This document shows positions 1-8,612 of a DNA stretch of 55,881 nucleotides, piece by piece. The notes below the pieces were generated by a model, which had not been told where the DNA came from, ran no database searches, and worked only from the letters and a program-made list of their open reading frames with translations. The translations under genes were made by a program, and so were the position numbers. Each line of letters begins with the position of its first letter. Within the stretch, counting starts at the first letter, position 1. Source of the stretch: Olsenella_K absiana (GTDB taxonomy: Bacteria > Actinomycetota > Coriobacteriia > Coriobacteriales > Atopobiaceae); contig NZ_JAZGJQ010000014.1 of the NCBI RefSeq assembly GCF_036408855.1, forward strand, positions 1-55,881, given 5' to 3'.

Positions 1-22
1 GCAATCATAGGCGGATGACGCG

Positions 23-48
23 GAAACGGCCCCTCCCGGGGCCGTTTC
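23..48. terminator. GC-rich perfect hairpin, possible terminator
   Basis: Positions 23-33 and 38-48 form a perfect 11-bp inverted repeat around a 4-nt loop (tccc). No clear T-tract follows on either strand. It may end a transcript coming from outside the window, or it may be a structured repeat. The stem is seen directly; the function is inferred. Confidence 0.5.
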
Positions 49-638
49 AGTTCCAGATCGTTGTTTTCGCCCGCTGAGCTGGGCCTATGCCGGAATCTCT
101 CCCACAGAAACCACCGAAGAGCCAGTTTTATTCCCACTCTTTCACGCACGTTTGCTGTAGCGTCATTCCAGTTGGTTCTAGTTTGGTCGTCAGCTTCGAC
201 CGCTTTGTCGCCGAATCCCGCCGCGCATCTCCACGTAGGCGTTTGAGACAAATCCTGGGACAAAACCGCAAACTATTTCGAAACCGCGAGCCCGCAGTTT
301 CATTTTTGTCCCCGGGACAAAAATGAGCTGGTTTTGAGGCTCGGAACAGCCCGAAATGGATGCCAAAACGGGTGGTCTTCCTCTTTAGCACCTGTCTAGC
401 GAAGTGAATCGTAGCCAGCGGCTTTATCGTCTTGCATTTCCGCAGGTCAGATGGGATACGCAAGAGAGATGACTGAAAGAATCGTCGCAGGCGGCTTTGT
501 TTGCAACGTTGAATCCATGCCGCTAAAGTTATCCTTATTAAACGCTACAGAAAGATAATCATCTTCCAGAGACCTCAGTGTTAGGCGAACTGAAAGCAAG
601 GAATGCCTGAGCCTCATCATCGCATTTGAGATGCATGC
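49..638. other. Intergenic stretch without a supported gene
   Basis: Short open frames occur here on both strands, but none has a convincing ribosome binding site or recognisable protein. Base composition is more AT-rich than the core genes, like the rest of the left accessory region. The notable content is the palindrome at 301-325 and related ccgcagtttca-type words near 293 that recur around 4340 and 4422. Confidence 0.5.
301..325. repeat. 25-bp near-perfect palindrome
   Basis: Two perfect 12-bp arms (catttttgtccc and its reverse complement) flank a single central c. Such a symmetrical site could be an operator, a recombination site or a member of a dispersed repeat. No adjacent gene has its promoter here, so the role is unknown. 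Confidence 0.6.
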
Positions 639-1804
639 GTGCCTCAGAGAGCCAGAAGCAGACAAAGCCATCTAAAAGATTGCCGCAAACTGAGCAAACC
701 CCAATTTGGCGGGGAGCGGGTGCGGCTAGGGAAAGTTGCCGAATACGTTCGAGGAGTTACGTATAAGGCCGGGGAGGACCTGAGCGCCGAACTGGGCAAA
801 GGATACGTTACCTTGCTTCGAGCGAACAACATCCAGAACGGGAAGCTGGTTCTCGACGACGTCCAGTACGTTGACCGCGCGAAGGTCAAGCCACGCCAAC
901 TGCTCAAGAAGGGTGACATCCTGATTTGCGCTTCGAGCGGGAGCAAGAGGCTCGTGGGCAAGGCTGCTTTTGTACCTGAGGATATGGATGTAACGTTCGG
1001 AGCGTTCTGCTGTGTGATGAGGCCTTGTGGAATCAACGCCGAGTATCTCTCCTATTACTTTCAAAGCAATGCTTATAGGAAGGCAATCGAAGAAACCTCT
1101 ACCGGCAGTAATATCAACAATTTGAAAGCGAACGACTTAACCAACCTCTCCATTAAGGGCTACGGTTCGAATACTGGATGGATTTGCAGTCTGCTTCATT
1201 CAGCATGCGAGCTTCTTGATTCGGCTAACCGCCAACTCGCCCTCCTCGACGACCTCGTCAAATCCCGGTTTGTCGAGATGTTCGGGGATCCTTGCGATCC
1301 TGGAAGCAGCAGCGCGAAAAACGGAATCGATTCGTTCTGTGAGCTTCGAATTGGTCCTTTTGGTAGCGTTTTCACAAAGAGGACTACATAACGGGCGGGC
1401 GCCCTTTAGTCAATCCTTCGCATATTATTGGTGGCGCAATTAGACCTGATGAGAATTTGACTATTGATGATGGCAAATACGAAAGTTTAGCGTCGTATCA
1501 TTTACTTCCCGGTGATGTTATATTAGGACGTCGAGGCGAAATCGGACGCTGCGCCGTAGTTAAAACGGACGGATTGATTTGTGGCACTGGCAGCATGATT
1601 ATCCGGCCTGGCCAGAAGGTTAGAAGCGATTACTTGCAGCGGGTTGTTTCTTTTCCTTCCTTCAGCCATGCGCTTGAGGCCAACGCGATCGATGTAACAA
1701 TGAAGGATCTCAACGCCAAAATTGTAGGTTCGGCCGAGGTCTTCCTTCCTGACCTCAAGGATCAAGACGCATTTATTACTCTCGTCTCTCAAATCGAGAA
1801 ATAA
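639..1804 (+). pseudogene. hsdS: Type I restriction specificity subunit, frameshifted (hsdS)
   Basis: HsdS proteins give a type I restriction-modification complex its DNA target through two target-recognition domains separated by conserved helical repeats. The first domain (from about 720), the central helix repeat with RQLALLDDLVKSRFVEMFG (about 1231-1287) and the start of the second domain (GPFGSVF) are in one frame. The frame is lost at a short T run at 1369-1372. Adding one T would give GSVFHKEDYITGG and open into the second frame, which runs to the stop at 1804. The distal helical repeat is cut short just before an IS66 end at 1808. A GTG at 720 could be the real start; the first 27 codons do not look like HsdS. 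No hsdM or hsdR lies in the window. One sequencing error could also explain the frameshift. Confidence 0.8.
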
Positions 1805-1807
1805 TTG

Positions 1808-1917
1808 GTAAGCGTCAAAATGACCGCGTAGCAGGAAACGTCCAGGACCATTCCGGCATACGGATGTAAAAGTCCTGGACGTTTTCATCTTTGCGTTGCG
1901 GTCATTTTGGCGCATAC
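1808..1917. mobile_element. IS66-family solo relic (MITE-like, 110 bp)
   Basis: It begins GTAAGCG and ends with the imperfect complement (cgcatac), carrying the inner words caaaatgaccgc and gcggtcattttg, as IS66-family ends do. Between them is an internal hairpin built on aaacgtccaggac and its complement. The first 90 bp recur almost identically at 3301-3393, which is the transposase-3' end of the second relic. The interior has been lost. No 8-bp target duplication is evident. Confidence 0.7.
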
Positions 1918-1971
1918 ATCTCACTTTTTGCAGACGTAGAATACGAGTATTGGAATCAAAGGGGGATTCTC

Positions 1972-3297
1972 ATGCGAAATATCGGTAAGGACGACCATCC
2001 GAAGCTGTGGTCGCTTATTTTCGTGCTTATCATCGCGCTAACCTTCTGTTGCTTCGCCATGGGCCAAGGGCTCAACAGTGGAACCAGCGTCTTCCTGGCA
2101 GGCCAAGGTTACGGTGCGAGCCTTGCCGGCGTACTTGCACTCGTCTTCTCCATTGCCGCCGCGTTAGCACGACTGTTCATCGGCCCTGTTATCGACAACG
2201 GCAAGTGCTCACTCGTTATCATCGCCGGCATCGCTATCCTCACAGCAGGAACAGCACTGTCCGCTGTCGTTCAAGGCATCCCCCTCTTCACAATCAGCCG
2301 TTTGCTGCAAGGTGTGGGCTTTGGCGTAGCAACAACAGCAGCCGCGACCGCCGCAGCAAGCGTCTTACCGCAAGAACGGCTTGGCGAAGGCATTGGATAC
2401 CACGGCCTCGGACAGGCTATCGCCATGAGCATCGGCCCAGCCTTCGCACTTTACCTAGTAGGAACCGATCCCTCAACGAACCTCTATGTCGGCCTTGCCC
2501 TGGTTGGGTTTGCAGGGCTTGTAATCGCCCTCAACGCACGCTATGAAAGTAAATGGCAAACTCTGCCAAGCTCCAGCGCATACCGAATCAAAATGGAAAC
2601 CCGGCTCGAACTCGACTCAAAAGACGGGCAGGCGCCCAGCCCCACCACGGTAACTACATCCGAAACAAATCACAGTGAAAAGTATCCTGAAGGCGACCAG
2701 GTGTCCAAGAGAACCCTGCGTGACTCATTCAACATCTTCGAGCCGCGCGCATTGCCTGGCGCCATCCCACAGATGATCATATGCCCCACTTTTGGCTTTG
2801 GCGTTTTCTTTGCTGGTCTGTACGGTACTACTCTCGGCTATACCCATGCCGGTCTCTTCTACACCATCAGCGCGGTAAGCATGATTATCATTCGCATGAT
2901 TTCGAAGCATTTCATGGACACCGTACCTGCAATCAAAACAATGACCGGAGCCGTCGCGTGTGGCATCCTCTGCTGCCTTATGTTACTTGCCGCACCGTAC
3001 GGGGAACCTGTCTTCCTGGCGTCCGGAATCTTCTATGGTCTCGTCACTGGCATAAGCATGCCACTTAATCAAAGCGTAGCGGTAAAGAACACCCCGCCAG
3101 AGCGCTGGGGCGCCGCAAACGCCCTGTACCTGCTCGCCAATGACCTCGGCATTGGCTTCGCAAGCGTAATCTGGGGCGTTATCAATGACTCATTCGGGTT
3201 CCAGACAAGCATCGTCTGCGTCATTGTCTGCCTTATCGCAAGCTACGCATCCGCCTGGATCGTCTACCCCGCCCGCGACAAGCGGTGGAGGCATTAG
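1972..3297 (+). CDS. MFS transporter
   Basis: A 441-residue polytopic membrane protein of the major facilitator superfamily. About twelve hydrophobic segments are arranged as two halves, separated by a hydrophilic central loop (roughly residues 195-250, rich in Ser, Thr and Lys). The RPVID-like motif appears as ARLFIGPVIDNGK after the second segment, and SRLLQGVGFG matches a typical fourth-helix motif. ATG 1972 follows GGGGG with good spacing, so the longer open frame upstream is not needed. Codon use is visibly less GC-biased than in the core genes. The gene lies exactly between two IS66 relics, and its stop is 3 bp from the second one, which suggests transferred cargo. The substrate is unknown; a drug or small-metabolite exporter is plausible. 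Confidence 0.85.
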   Translation: MRNIGKDDHPKLWSLIFVLIIALTFCCFAMGQGLNSGTSVFLAGQGYGASLAGVLALVFSIAAALARLFIGPVIDNGKCSLVIIAGIAILTAGTALSAVVQGIPLFTISRLLQGVGFGVATTAAATAAASVLPQERLGEGIGYHGLGQAIAMSIGPAFALYLVGTDPSTNLYVGLALVGFAGLVIALNARYESKWQTLPSSSAYRIKMETRLELDSKDGQAPSPTTVTTSETNHSEKYPEGDQVSKRTLRDSFNIFEPRALPGAIPQMIICPTFGFGVFFAGLYGTTLGYTHAGLFYTISAVSMIIIRMISKHFMDTVPAIKTMTGAVACGILCCLMLLAAPYGEPVFLASGIFYGLVTGISMPLNQSVAVKNTPPERWGAANALYLLANDLGIGFASVIWGVINDSFGFQTSIVCVIVCLIASYASAWIVYPARDKRWRH

Positions 3298-3300
3298 AGC

Positions 3301-4070
3301 GTTAGCGTCAAAATGACCGCGTAGCAGGAAACGTCCAGGACCATTCCGGCATACGGATGGAAAAGTCCTGGACGTTTCCATCTTTGCGTTATGGTATGCC
3401 TTAGGCCGCCATGTCGCTACAGGCCCTCCTCGGCGTTGTTCGCCATCTCGTCGTCGAACGCATCGGGGTCGATGTTAATTAAGAAGTCGTCAGGCATCTC
3501 TTTGGCCTTCTCGGCAGCGGCTGGGTCGAGCTTTCAGGACTCAGGCACCCTATCCGACCACGGCAGGAACGAGTCCACAACCTCATCGGTGAGCTCGCCG
3601 GTGTTGGGCATCTCGGTCAGCAGCCACTCGACGTAAAGCCTGGGATTGAGCCCGTTGGCCTTGGCCGTGGTGGTGACGCTGTATATCGCCGCAGACGCCC
3701 GCGCGCCGCGCGGCCATCGCTGAAGAGCCAGTTCTTGCGCCCTACGACGAAGCTTGGAATCCGCCAGACCGCCCCTGGTGAGTTCGATCCAGTTCAAGGC
3801 GGCTGCGTTTCTTCGGGGGGGGCGGCCCGGCTCTTCTTCCCTGAACCTGGCCAACCATGCATACAGACTTGACCTGCCCACATGGTTTAACTTGCACCAG
3901 CGCTCTATTCTCATGCTCGACGAGAGGCGCCACTCGATGCGCTCCGCCCACATGTTCCTGCGATCTATGCTCGCCTGCGTCACCGCAGCCTCCTCTTCCA
4001 GGATAAGTCGATGCGATGGTTCTGCCTCAAGCCCAGTGGGTTGTTAAGACGCGGTCATTTTGGCGCTTAC
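3301..4070 (-). mobile_element. IS66-family element with internal deletion
   Basis: Outer ends gttagcgtcaaaatgaccgcg (3301 side) and the complement of cgcggtcattttggcgcttac (ending 4070) match the ends of the 1808 relic. The element keeps its 5' accessory-gene start and its 3' transposase end on the minus strand but has lost the middle, so it cannot move on its own. It lies in the same orientation as the 1808 relic; together they bracket the MFS gene like a composite transposon. Confidence 0.8.
3417..3983 (-). pseudogene. IS66 tnpA/tnpC fusion remnant
   Basis: Residues 1-75 look like the small IS66 accessory protein TnpA (WAERIEWRLSSS, ERWCKLN, SSLYAWLARF). The rest is the C-terminus of the DDE transposase TnpC (TTAKANGLNP, EWLLTEMPNT, DSFLPWSDRVPES). 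A frameshift near 3712 is visible because NWLFSD, the usual preceding motif, lies in another frame. A TGA at 3534-3536 replaces the expected Cys codon after PES. The frame then continues with KLDPAAAEKAKEMPDD to the original stop at 3417. The gene is dead through deletion, frameshift and nonsense. Confidence 0.85.
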
Positions 4071-4072
4071 AG

Positions 4073-4171
4073 CTCGCGCAGTCGATCAAGGCCTGGGCGG
4101 AAAAGCGCGTCGAGCTCGAGTGCGGCGAGCTCGACGAGGACGCTTACGCCGACTGGAAGGCCTCTTTCTGA
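4073..4171 (+). pseudogene. Orphan C-terminal fragment of an unknown protein
   Basis: Directly after the IS66 end, an open frame encodes 32 residues (LAQSIKAWAEKRVELECGEL followed by DEDAYADWKASF) and ends in TGA. The composition is that of a genuine acidic helical protein tail. It has no start, so it looks like the 3' end of a gene cut by the IS66 insertion or deletion. It does not resemble the missing HsdS tail. Not recognised. Confidence 0.45.
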
Positions 4172-4585
4172 CATCTTCCCAGGTGAATTGATACTTCCTT
4201 GCGAACAGCCTCCGGTTCTCCGGGGCTGTTCCGTTATTCCCGCGTGGAATCGGCGCCCCGGAAGCCCCGTTCGAGGAATAATCGCGCGCCAAAATACAGC
4301 AAGATACACGGCGTCATTCGGCGGCATTCGGGGTCACCGAAACTGCGGAAACCGATTTTCGTGTTTCTTTATTCCCGTTTGTTGACCTGGGCAGATGCAA
4401 CCGAAGAGGGCTTGAATCCGCCCCGCAGTTTCAACTCAGTTTCGGCCGTTCGAAATCGGCCCTCGGGGGACACGAATTGTGAATTATTCCCGCAGGGCAC
4501 TATTATTCCCGTGCCGCCGAGTATTCCGCCGTACCGCCCAGTAGGGGTATGCGGGAACAATTGAGCCGTTTTTCCAGGTAAGCAT
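4172..4585. other. Non-coding stretch with repeated ttattcccg words
   Basis: No gene is supported. The word ttattcccg occurs at 4234, 4369, 4484, 4503 and 4626, far more often than expected in a GC-rich genome. Copies of gaaactgcgg and its complement occur at about 4339 and 4422. The spacing is irregular, so this is not a CRISPR array. It may be decayed repeat or mobile DNA. Confidence 0.4.
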
Positions 4586-4624
4586 GAAAAAAAGAAAGCC
4601 TCCGAACCAGAGGGTCCGAAGGCT
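4586..4624 (-). terminator. Rho-independent terminator of guaA
   Basis: On the minus strand, gccttcggacc / ggttcggaggc pair around a 4-nt loop (arms 4597-4608 and 4613-4624, with two G-U pairs), followed by a T-rich tail (tttcttttttt). It lies about 105 bp after the guaA stop and fits that gene. Confidence 0.85.
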
Positions 4625-4728
4625 ATTATTCCCGTTATTTCGCTGGTGGCTTTGCTCTATGGCGACGCCGAAACGGCATCAGGCGGTACTCAGCAGCACC
4701 AAAACACGAGTTCAGAAGCCAGTTCCCG

Positions 4729-6318
4729 TTATTCCCACTCGATCGTCGCAGGCGGCTTGGGAGTGACGTCGTACACCACACGGTTCACGCCATCGACCTC
4801 GTCCACGATGCGGCTGGAGATGCGGCCGATTACGTCGTAGGGAAGCTTCGCCCAGTCGGCGGTCATGGCGTCGGAGGACTCCACCGCGCGCACGATAACC
4901 GGGCGCTGGTAGGTGCGCTCGTCGCCCATGACGCCCACGGACCTGATGTCGGGCAGCACGGCGAAGTACTGCCAGCAGGCGTGCTCGGAGTTGCGGTCGC
5001 CCGTCTCCTCGAAGAGCCGCTGGTTGTACGCGTCGAGCTCCTCGCGCACGACGGCGTCGGCCTCCTTCAGGATCGCGAGCTTCTCGGGCGTGACCTCGCC
5101 GATGATGCGGATGGCCAGGCCGGGGCCGGGGAACGGCTGGCGCCATACGAGCTTGTCCGGCAGGCCGAGCGCGATGCCCAGCTCGCGGACCTCGTCTTTG
5201 AAGAAGTGGTCGAGCGGCTCGATGAGGTCGAAGTGCACGCCGTCGGGGAACGGGATGAGGTTGTGGTGGCTCTTGATGGTCGAGGCCTTGCCGCCCGTCT
5301 TGCGCGCGCCGGACTCGATGATGTCGGGGTAGATGGTGCCCTGCGCCAGGTACTCGATGCCGTCGAGCTCCTGCGCGACCGAGAAGAACTCCTTCCAGAA
5401 CTGCGTGCCGATGAGCCGGCGCTTCTGCTCGGGGTCGCTGACGCCGGCGAGCATCCGGGAGTAGCGCTCCTCCGCGTGCACGTGGATCAGGGGCACGTTG
5501 AACTGCTTGCGGAAGACCTCCTCGACCATCTCCGGCTCGCCCTTGCGCAGCATGCCATGGTTCACGAAGACGCAGGTCAGCTGGTCGCCGATTGCGCGAT
5601 GCACGAGCGCGGCCGTGACGGAGGAGTCCACGCCGCCAGACAGCGCGAGGATGACCTTCTTCTCGCCCACCTGCTCGCGGATTTCCGCGACCTTCTCGTC
5701 GATGATGTTGTCCATGGTCCAGTCGGGCTCGAGCCCGCACACGCCGAACAGGAAGTTCTGCAGGATCTTGCGGCCGCACTCGGTGTGGCGCACCTCGGGA
5801 TGGAACTGCGTGGCGAAGAGGTTGCGGCTCGCGTCCTCCATGGAGGCGACGGGGCAGGTCTGCGTGGCCGAGGTGACCGAGAAGCCCGCCGGCACCGAGC
5901 TCACCGCGTCGCGGTGGCTCATCCACACGGTCTGCTCCGCGGGCGTGCCGTCCAGGATGCGGCTCTCGCCCTGGCGAGCGAGGCGGGCCGGGCCGTACTC
6001 GCCCTTCTCGGTGTGGCCGACCTCGCCGCCGAGCTTGACGGCCATGATCTGCTGGCCGTAGCAGAAGCCCAGAACCGGTACGCCGAGCTCGAAGACGCCC
6101 GCGTCCATGTCGGGCGCGTCGTCGGCGTACACCGAGGCGGGGCCGCCGGAGAGGATCACCGCGGACGGACCCTTCTCCGCGAGCTCGGCCGCGGGGATGT
6201 CACAGGGGAAGATCTCGGAGTAGACGTGCAGGTCACGCACCCTGCGGGCGATGAGCTGCCCATACTGGGCGCCGAAATCCAGAACCGCGACAAACTGGCC
6301 GGGCGTTCTCGTCTGCAT
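4729..6318 (-). CDS. guaA: GMP synthase (glutamine-hydrolysing)
   Basis: Converts XMP, ATP and glutamine to GMP, the last step of de novo guanine nucleotide synthesis, in the cytosol. The protein has 529 residues, normal for the family. The N-terminal class I amidotransferase domain has its nucleophile Cys86 in GFCYGQQ and the FHPE-type His/Glu near FATQFHPEV. The ATP-pyrophosphatase domain carries LSGGVDSS. The C-terminal dimerisation domain ends in the typical TIEWE. ATG 6318 is chosen because GGAGG lies 4 nt upstream; an in-frame extension of 22 codons further upstream lacks a binding site. It is transcribed away from the LCP genes and has its own terminator. No guaB is nearby. Confidence 0.97.
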   Translation of the reverse strand: MQTRTPGQFVAVLDFGAQYGQLIARRVRDLHVYSEIFPCDIPAAELAEKGPSAVILSGGPASVYADDAPDMDAGVFELGVPVLGFCYGQQIMAVKLGGEVGHTEKGEYGPARLARQGESRILDGTPAEQTVWMSHRDAVSSVPAGFSVTSATQTCPVASMEDASRNLFATQFHPEVRHTECGRKILQNFLFGVCGLEPDWTMDNIIDEKVAEIREQVGEKKVILALSGGVDSSVTAALVHRAIGDQLTCVFVNHGMLRKGEPEMVEEVFRKQFNVPLIHVHAEERYSRMLAGVSDPEQKRRLIGTQFWKEFFSVAQELDGIEYLAQGTIYPDIIESGARKTGGKASTIKSHHNLIPFPDGVHFDLIEPLDHFFKDEVRELGIALGLPDKLVWRQPFPGPGLAIRIIGEVTPEKLAILKEADAVVREELDAYNQRLFEETGDRNSEHACWQYFAVLPDIRSVGVMGDERTYQRPVIVRAVESSDAMTADWAKLPYDVIGRISSRIVDEVDGVNRVVYDVTPKPPATIEWE

Positions 6319-6522
6319 GCATCCTCCAATTGTGTGGTTTCTCACAAAACCGCAGTTAGGTGTATCATTCGTCTGTACCGACACTAATCATAAGCCTCCC
6401 GCGTTGGCAAGCCTTGGCAATCCGCTGCATGAAATCGGCGCGGGAATGTCCCCAGGGGAGTGCCCCTCAGTCTATCAAGACAATGCGTCCCAAGGGGACA
6501 CACTCACACGATCGGAGACCCC

Positions 6523-8415
6523 GTGTCCGAATTCGATGGCTACGACACGCCCAGGGAGAACGGCTCCGAGGCAGACGACACGTTCCCCCAGCCCGGCGCT
6601 CGCAGGGGCCCGGGCGCCCACTTCCGTACGAGCGCGGGGGCCAGCGGTTCCGGCGCTCAGGGCGCGCCGGCCCACGCCAAGCACGCGGCGCACGAGCAGC
6701 AGCCTGGCGGCGCAGCCGACGAGACGCCCGCGTGGCAGGCGGCCTTCTCGCATGCGGACCCCGATTCCACAGCAGTGTACCTGGAGGCTGCGAGGCACCG
6801 CGCATCGCACGCAGCGCACGCGGACGCCGCCGCCGAGGCGGACATCGACAGGATCATGTCCGGCATGGGCGACGGCGCGGACTCCCCCGTCTTCCCCGAT
6901 GCCTCTGCCGCCCCCGCCACGCCCGGCTCGGCCGGAGCAGCGGACGGTGCGCCCGACGGTGCCGACGCGACGGGCGACTACGAGGACGACGAGCCGACCG
7001 CGGTCCTGGACGGCGACGACATCGCCGCACGCGCCGCCTCGGACACGGGCACCACGGCCGACGGCGCCCTCGGCGCTGCCGACGCGGCTGGCTCCCCCGC
7101 CGGCTTCAAGCCGCTCGCACAGGTGGGCGAGGGCACCCGCAACGCCAAGGACGCCCCCAAGGAAAAGCCGAACCCCTACGACCTCGACCCCACCGGCAAG
7201 AAGGCCAAGCGCAAGCACCGCGTCCTTATCGGCGTACTGATCGGAATCGCGATCGTTCTCCTGGCGGGCGTCGGCGCAGTCGCCGCATACGTGCACAACA
7301 TCAACACCAAGCTCACCAAGAACGTGGACAAGAACCTCGTCTCCGAGCTCACCGCCACCGAGCCCGGAGATCCCTTCTACATGCTTCTGCTAGGCACGGA
7401 CCGCGACGAGGAGCGCGCGGAGAGCTCCGAGTACGGCTCGGATGACAGCGCCTACCGCTCCGACTCGATCATGCTCGTGCGCATCGACCCGAAGAACGTC
7501 AAGGTGACCATGGTCTCGATTCACCGAGACACCCTCGTCGACCTCGGCGAGCACGGACAGCAGAAGATCAACGCCGCCTACTCGATCGGCGGGGCGTCAT
7601 ACGCCACGCAGGTGGTGTCCGAGTTCGCCGGGGTCGACATCTCGCACTACGCCGAGGCCAACCTCGACTCGTTCGCCTCGGTCGTGGACCAGGTCGGCGG
7701 CGTCACCGTCAACCTCCCCACGCCGGTCCACGACCCCAACTACACCGGGCTCGAGCTCGAGGCGGGCGAGCAGACGCTCGATGGCCACACGGCAGCCCTC
7801 CTGTGCCGCTGCCGCCACGGCTACGACGCATACGGCGACGGTGACCTGTATCGCGCCGCCAACCAGCGCATGGTGATCGCCGCGGTCGTGCAGAAGGTCC
7901 TGCAGAGCGACCCCGCGACCATCGCGAGCACCATCACCACCATGGCCGACAGCGTCACGACCGACATGACCGTCGCAGACATCCTCGACCTGGCGAACCA
8001 GATGAAGACGCTCAACGTCGACACCGACATCATGACCGGCATGGAGCCCACGACCTCGAGCTACTTCAACTCCACCTGGTACGAGATCTGCAACGTGAGC
8101 TCCTGGCAGAAGATGATGACCCGCGTCGACCAGGGGCTGTCGCCCTACGAGGACAACTCCCAGGACGCCACGGTCGGCGTGGCCGGCTCCATCGGCAATG
8201 GCAGCGACCAGGACGATACGAGCGAGGACCCGACCTCCAGCGATGCTGGCGCGGACGCCTCCGAGACCACCACGACGGAGGTGACCTCGACGGCCGGCGC
8301 CAACGCCGTGGAGCCCACGGGCTCCGGGTCGAGCTCCTCCGGATCCGGGTCGAGCTCTGGGTCGAGCTCCTCCGGCTCCGGGTCGAGCTCCTCCGGCAGC
8401 CGACGTCGCAACTAG
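6523..8415 (+). CDS. LytR-CpsA-Psr family cell-wall glycopolymer ligase with long cytoplasmic tail
   Basis: LCP proteins attach anionic glycopolymers or glycoproteins to peptidoglycan outside the membrane. GTG 6523 follows GGAG at 6514-6517. Residues 1-230 are a low-complexity Ala/Asp/Gly-rich cytoplasmic region. One membrane helix spans about 233-255 (LIGVLIGIAIVLLAGVGAVA). The LCP domain starts near residue 283 with FYMLLLGTDRDEE, RSDSIMLVRIDP, SIHRDTLVDL and CRCRHGYDAYGDGDLYRAANQ, including the conserved Arg/Asp residues. The last 60 residues are Ser/Gly repeats ending in RRRN. It is followed by its own terminator and a second LCP gene. The extended N-tail is unusual, as most LCP proteins have a short one. 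Confidence 0.93.
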   Translation: MSEFDGYDTPRENGSEADDTFPQPGARRGPGAHFRTSAGASGSGAQGAPAHAKHAAHEQQPGGAADETPAWQAAFSHADPDSTAVYLEAARHRASHAAHADAAAEADIDRIMSGMGDGADSPVFPDASAAPATPGSAGAADGAPDGADATGDYEDDEPTAVLDGDDIAARAASDTGTTADGALGAADAAGSPAGFKPLAQVGEGTRNAKDAPKEKPNPYDLDPTGKKAKRKHRVLIGVLIGIAIVLLAGVGAVAAYVHNINTKLTKNVDKNLVSELTATEPGDPFYMLLLGTDRDEERAESSEYGSDDSAYRSDSIMLVRIDPKNVKVTMVSIHRDTLVDLGEHGQQKINAAYSIGGASYATQVVSEFAGVDISHYAEANLDSFASVVDQVGGVTVNLPTPVHDPNYTGLELEAGEQTLDGHTAALLCRCRHGYDAYGDGDLYRAANQRMVIAAVVQKVLQSDPATIASTITTMADSVTTDMTVADILDLANQMKTLNVDTDIMTGMEPTTSSYFNSTWYEICNVSSWQKMMTRVDQGLSPYEDNSQDATVGVAGSIGNGSDQDDTSEDPTSSDAGADASETTTTEVTSTAGANAVEPTGSGSSSSGSGSSSGSSSSGSGSSSSGSRRRN

Positions 8416-8473
8416 CGCCCAGCTCGTAGAGATCTCGCGCCGCCACCTGAGAAACAACAGAGCGCAAGGCATC

Positions 8474-8506
8474 ACCGGGGCCCGCCGTTGACGGGCCCCG
8501 GTCTTT
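8474..8506 (+). terminator. Rho-independent terminator after the first LCP gene
   Basis: A perfect 11-bp stem (8474-8484 with 8492-8502, accggggcccg) and a 7-nt loop are followed by tctttgt. It separates the two LCP genes into different transcription units or reduces read-through between them. Confidence 0.8.
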
Positions 8507-8612
8507 GTGGACTTCCGGGAGAAGAGGCCCGGCCCTCCCGCGGCTACTAAACTGGATGGACTGCAACTGCCGCCGCGCCGCCTTGGCGCAGAGAGTAACC
8601 CGAGGAGTCCGC

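Noticed and set aside
4172..4640. CRISPR array
   Set aside because: The repeated words are only 9 bp and irregularly spaced; no cas genes occur in the window.
4981..6387. Long plus-strand open frame opposite guaA
   Set aside because: It is the shadow of guaA in a GC-rich genome; low-complexity Leu/Ala/Val/Asp composition and no ribosome binding site.
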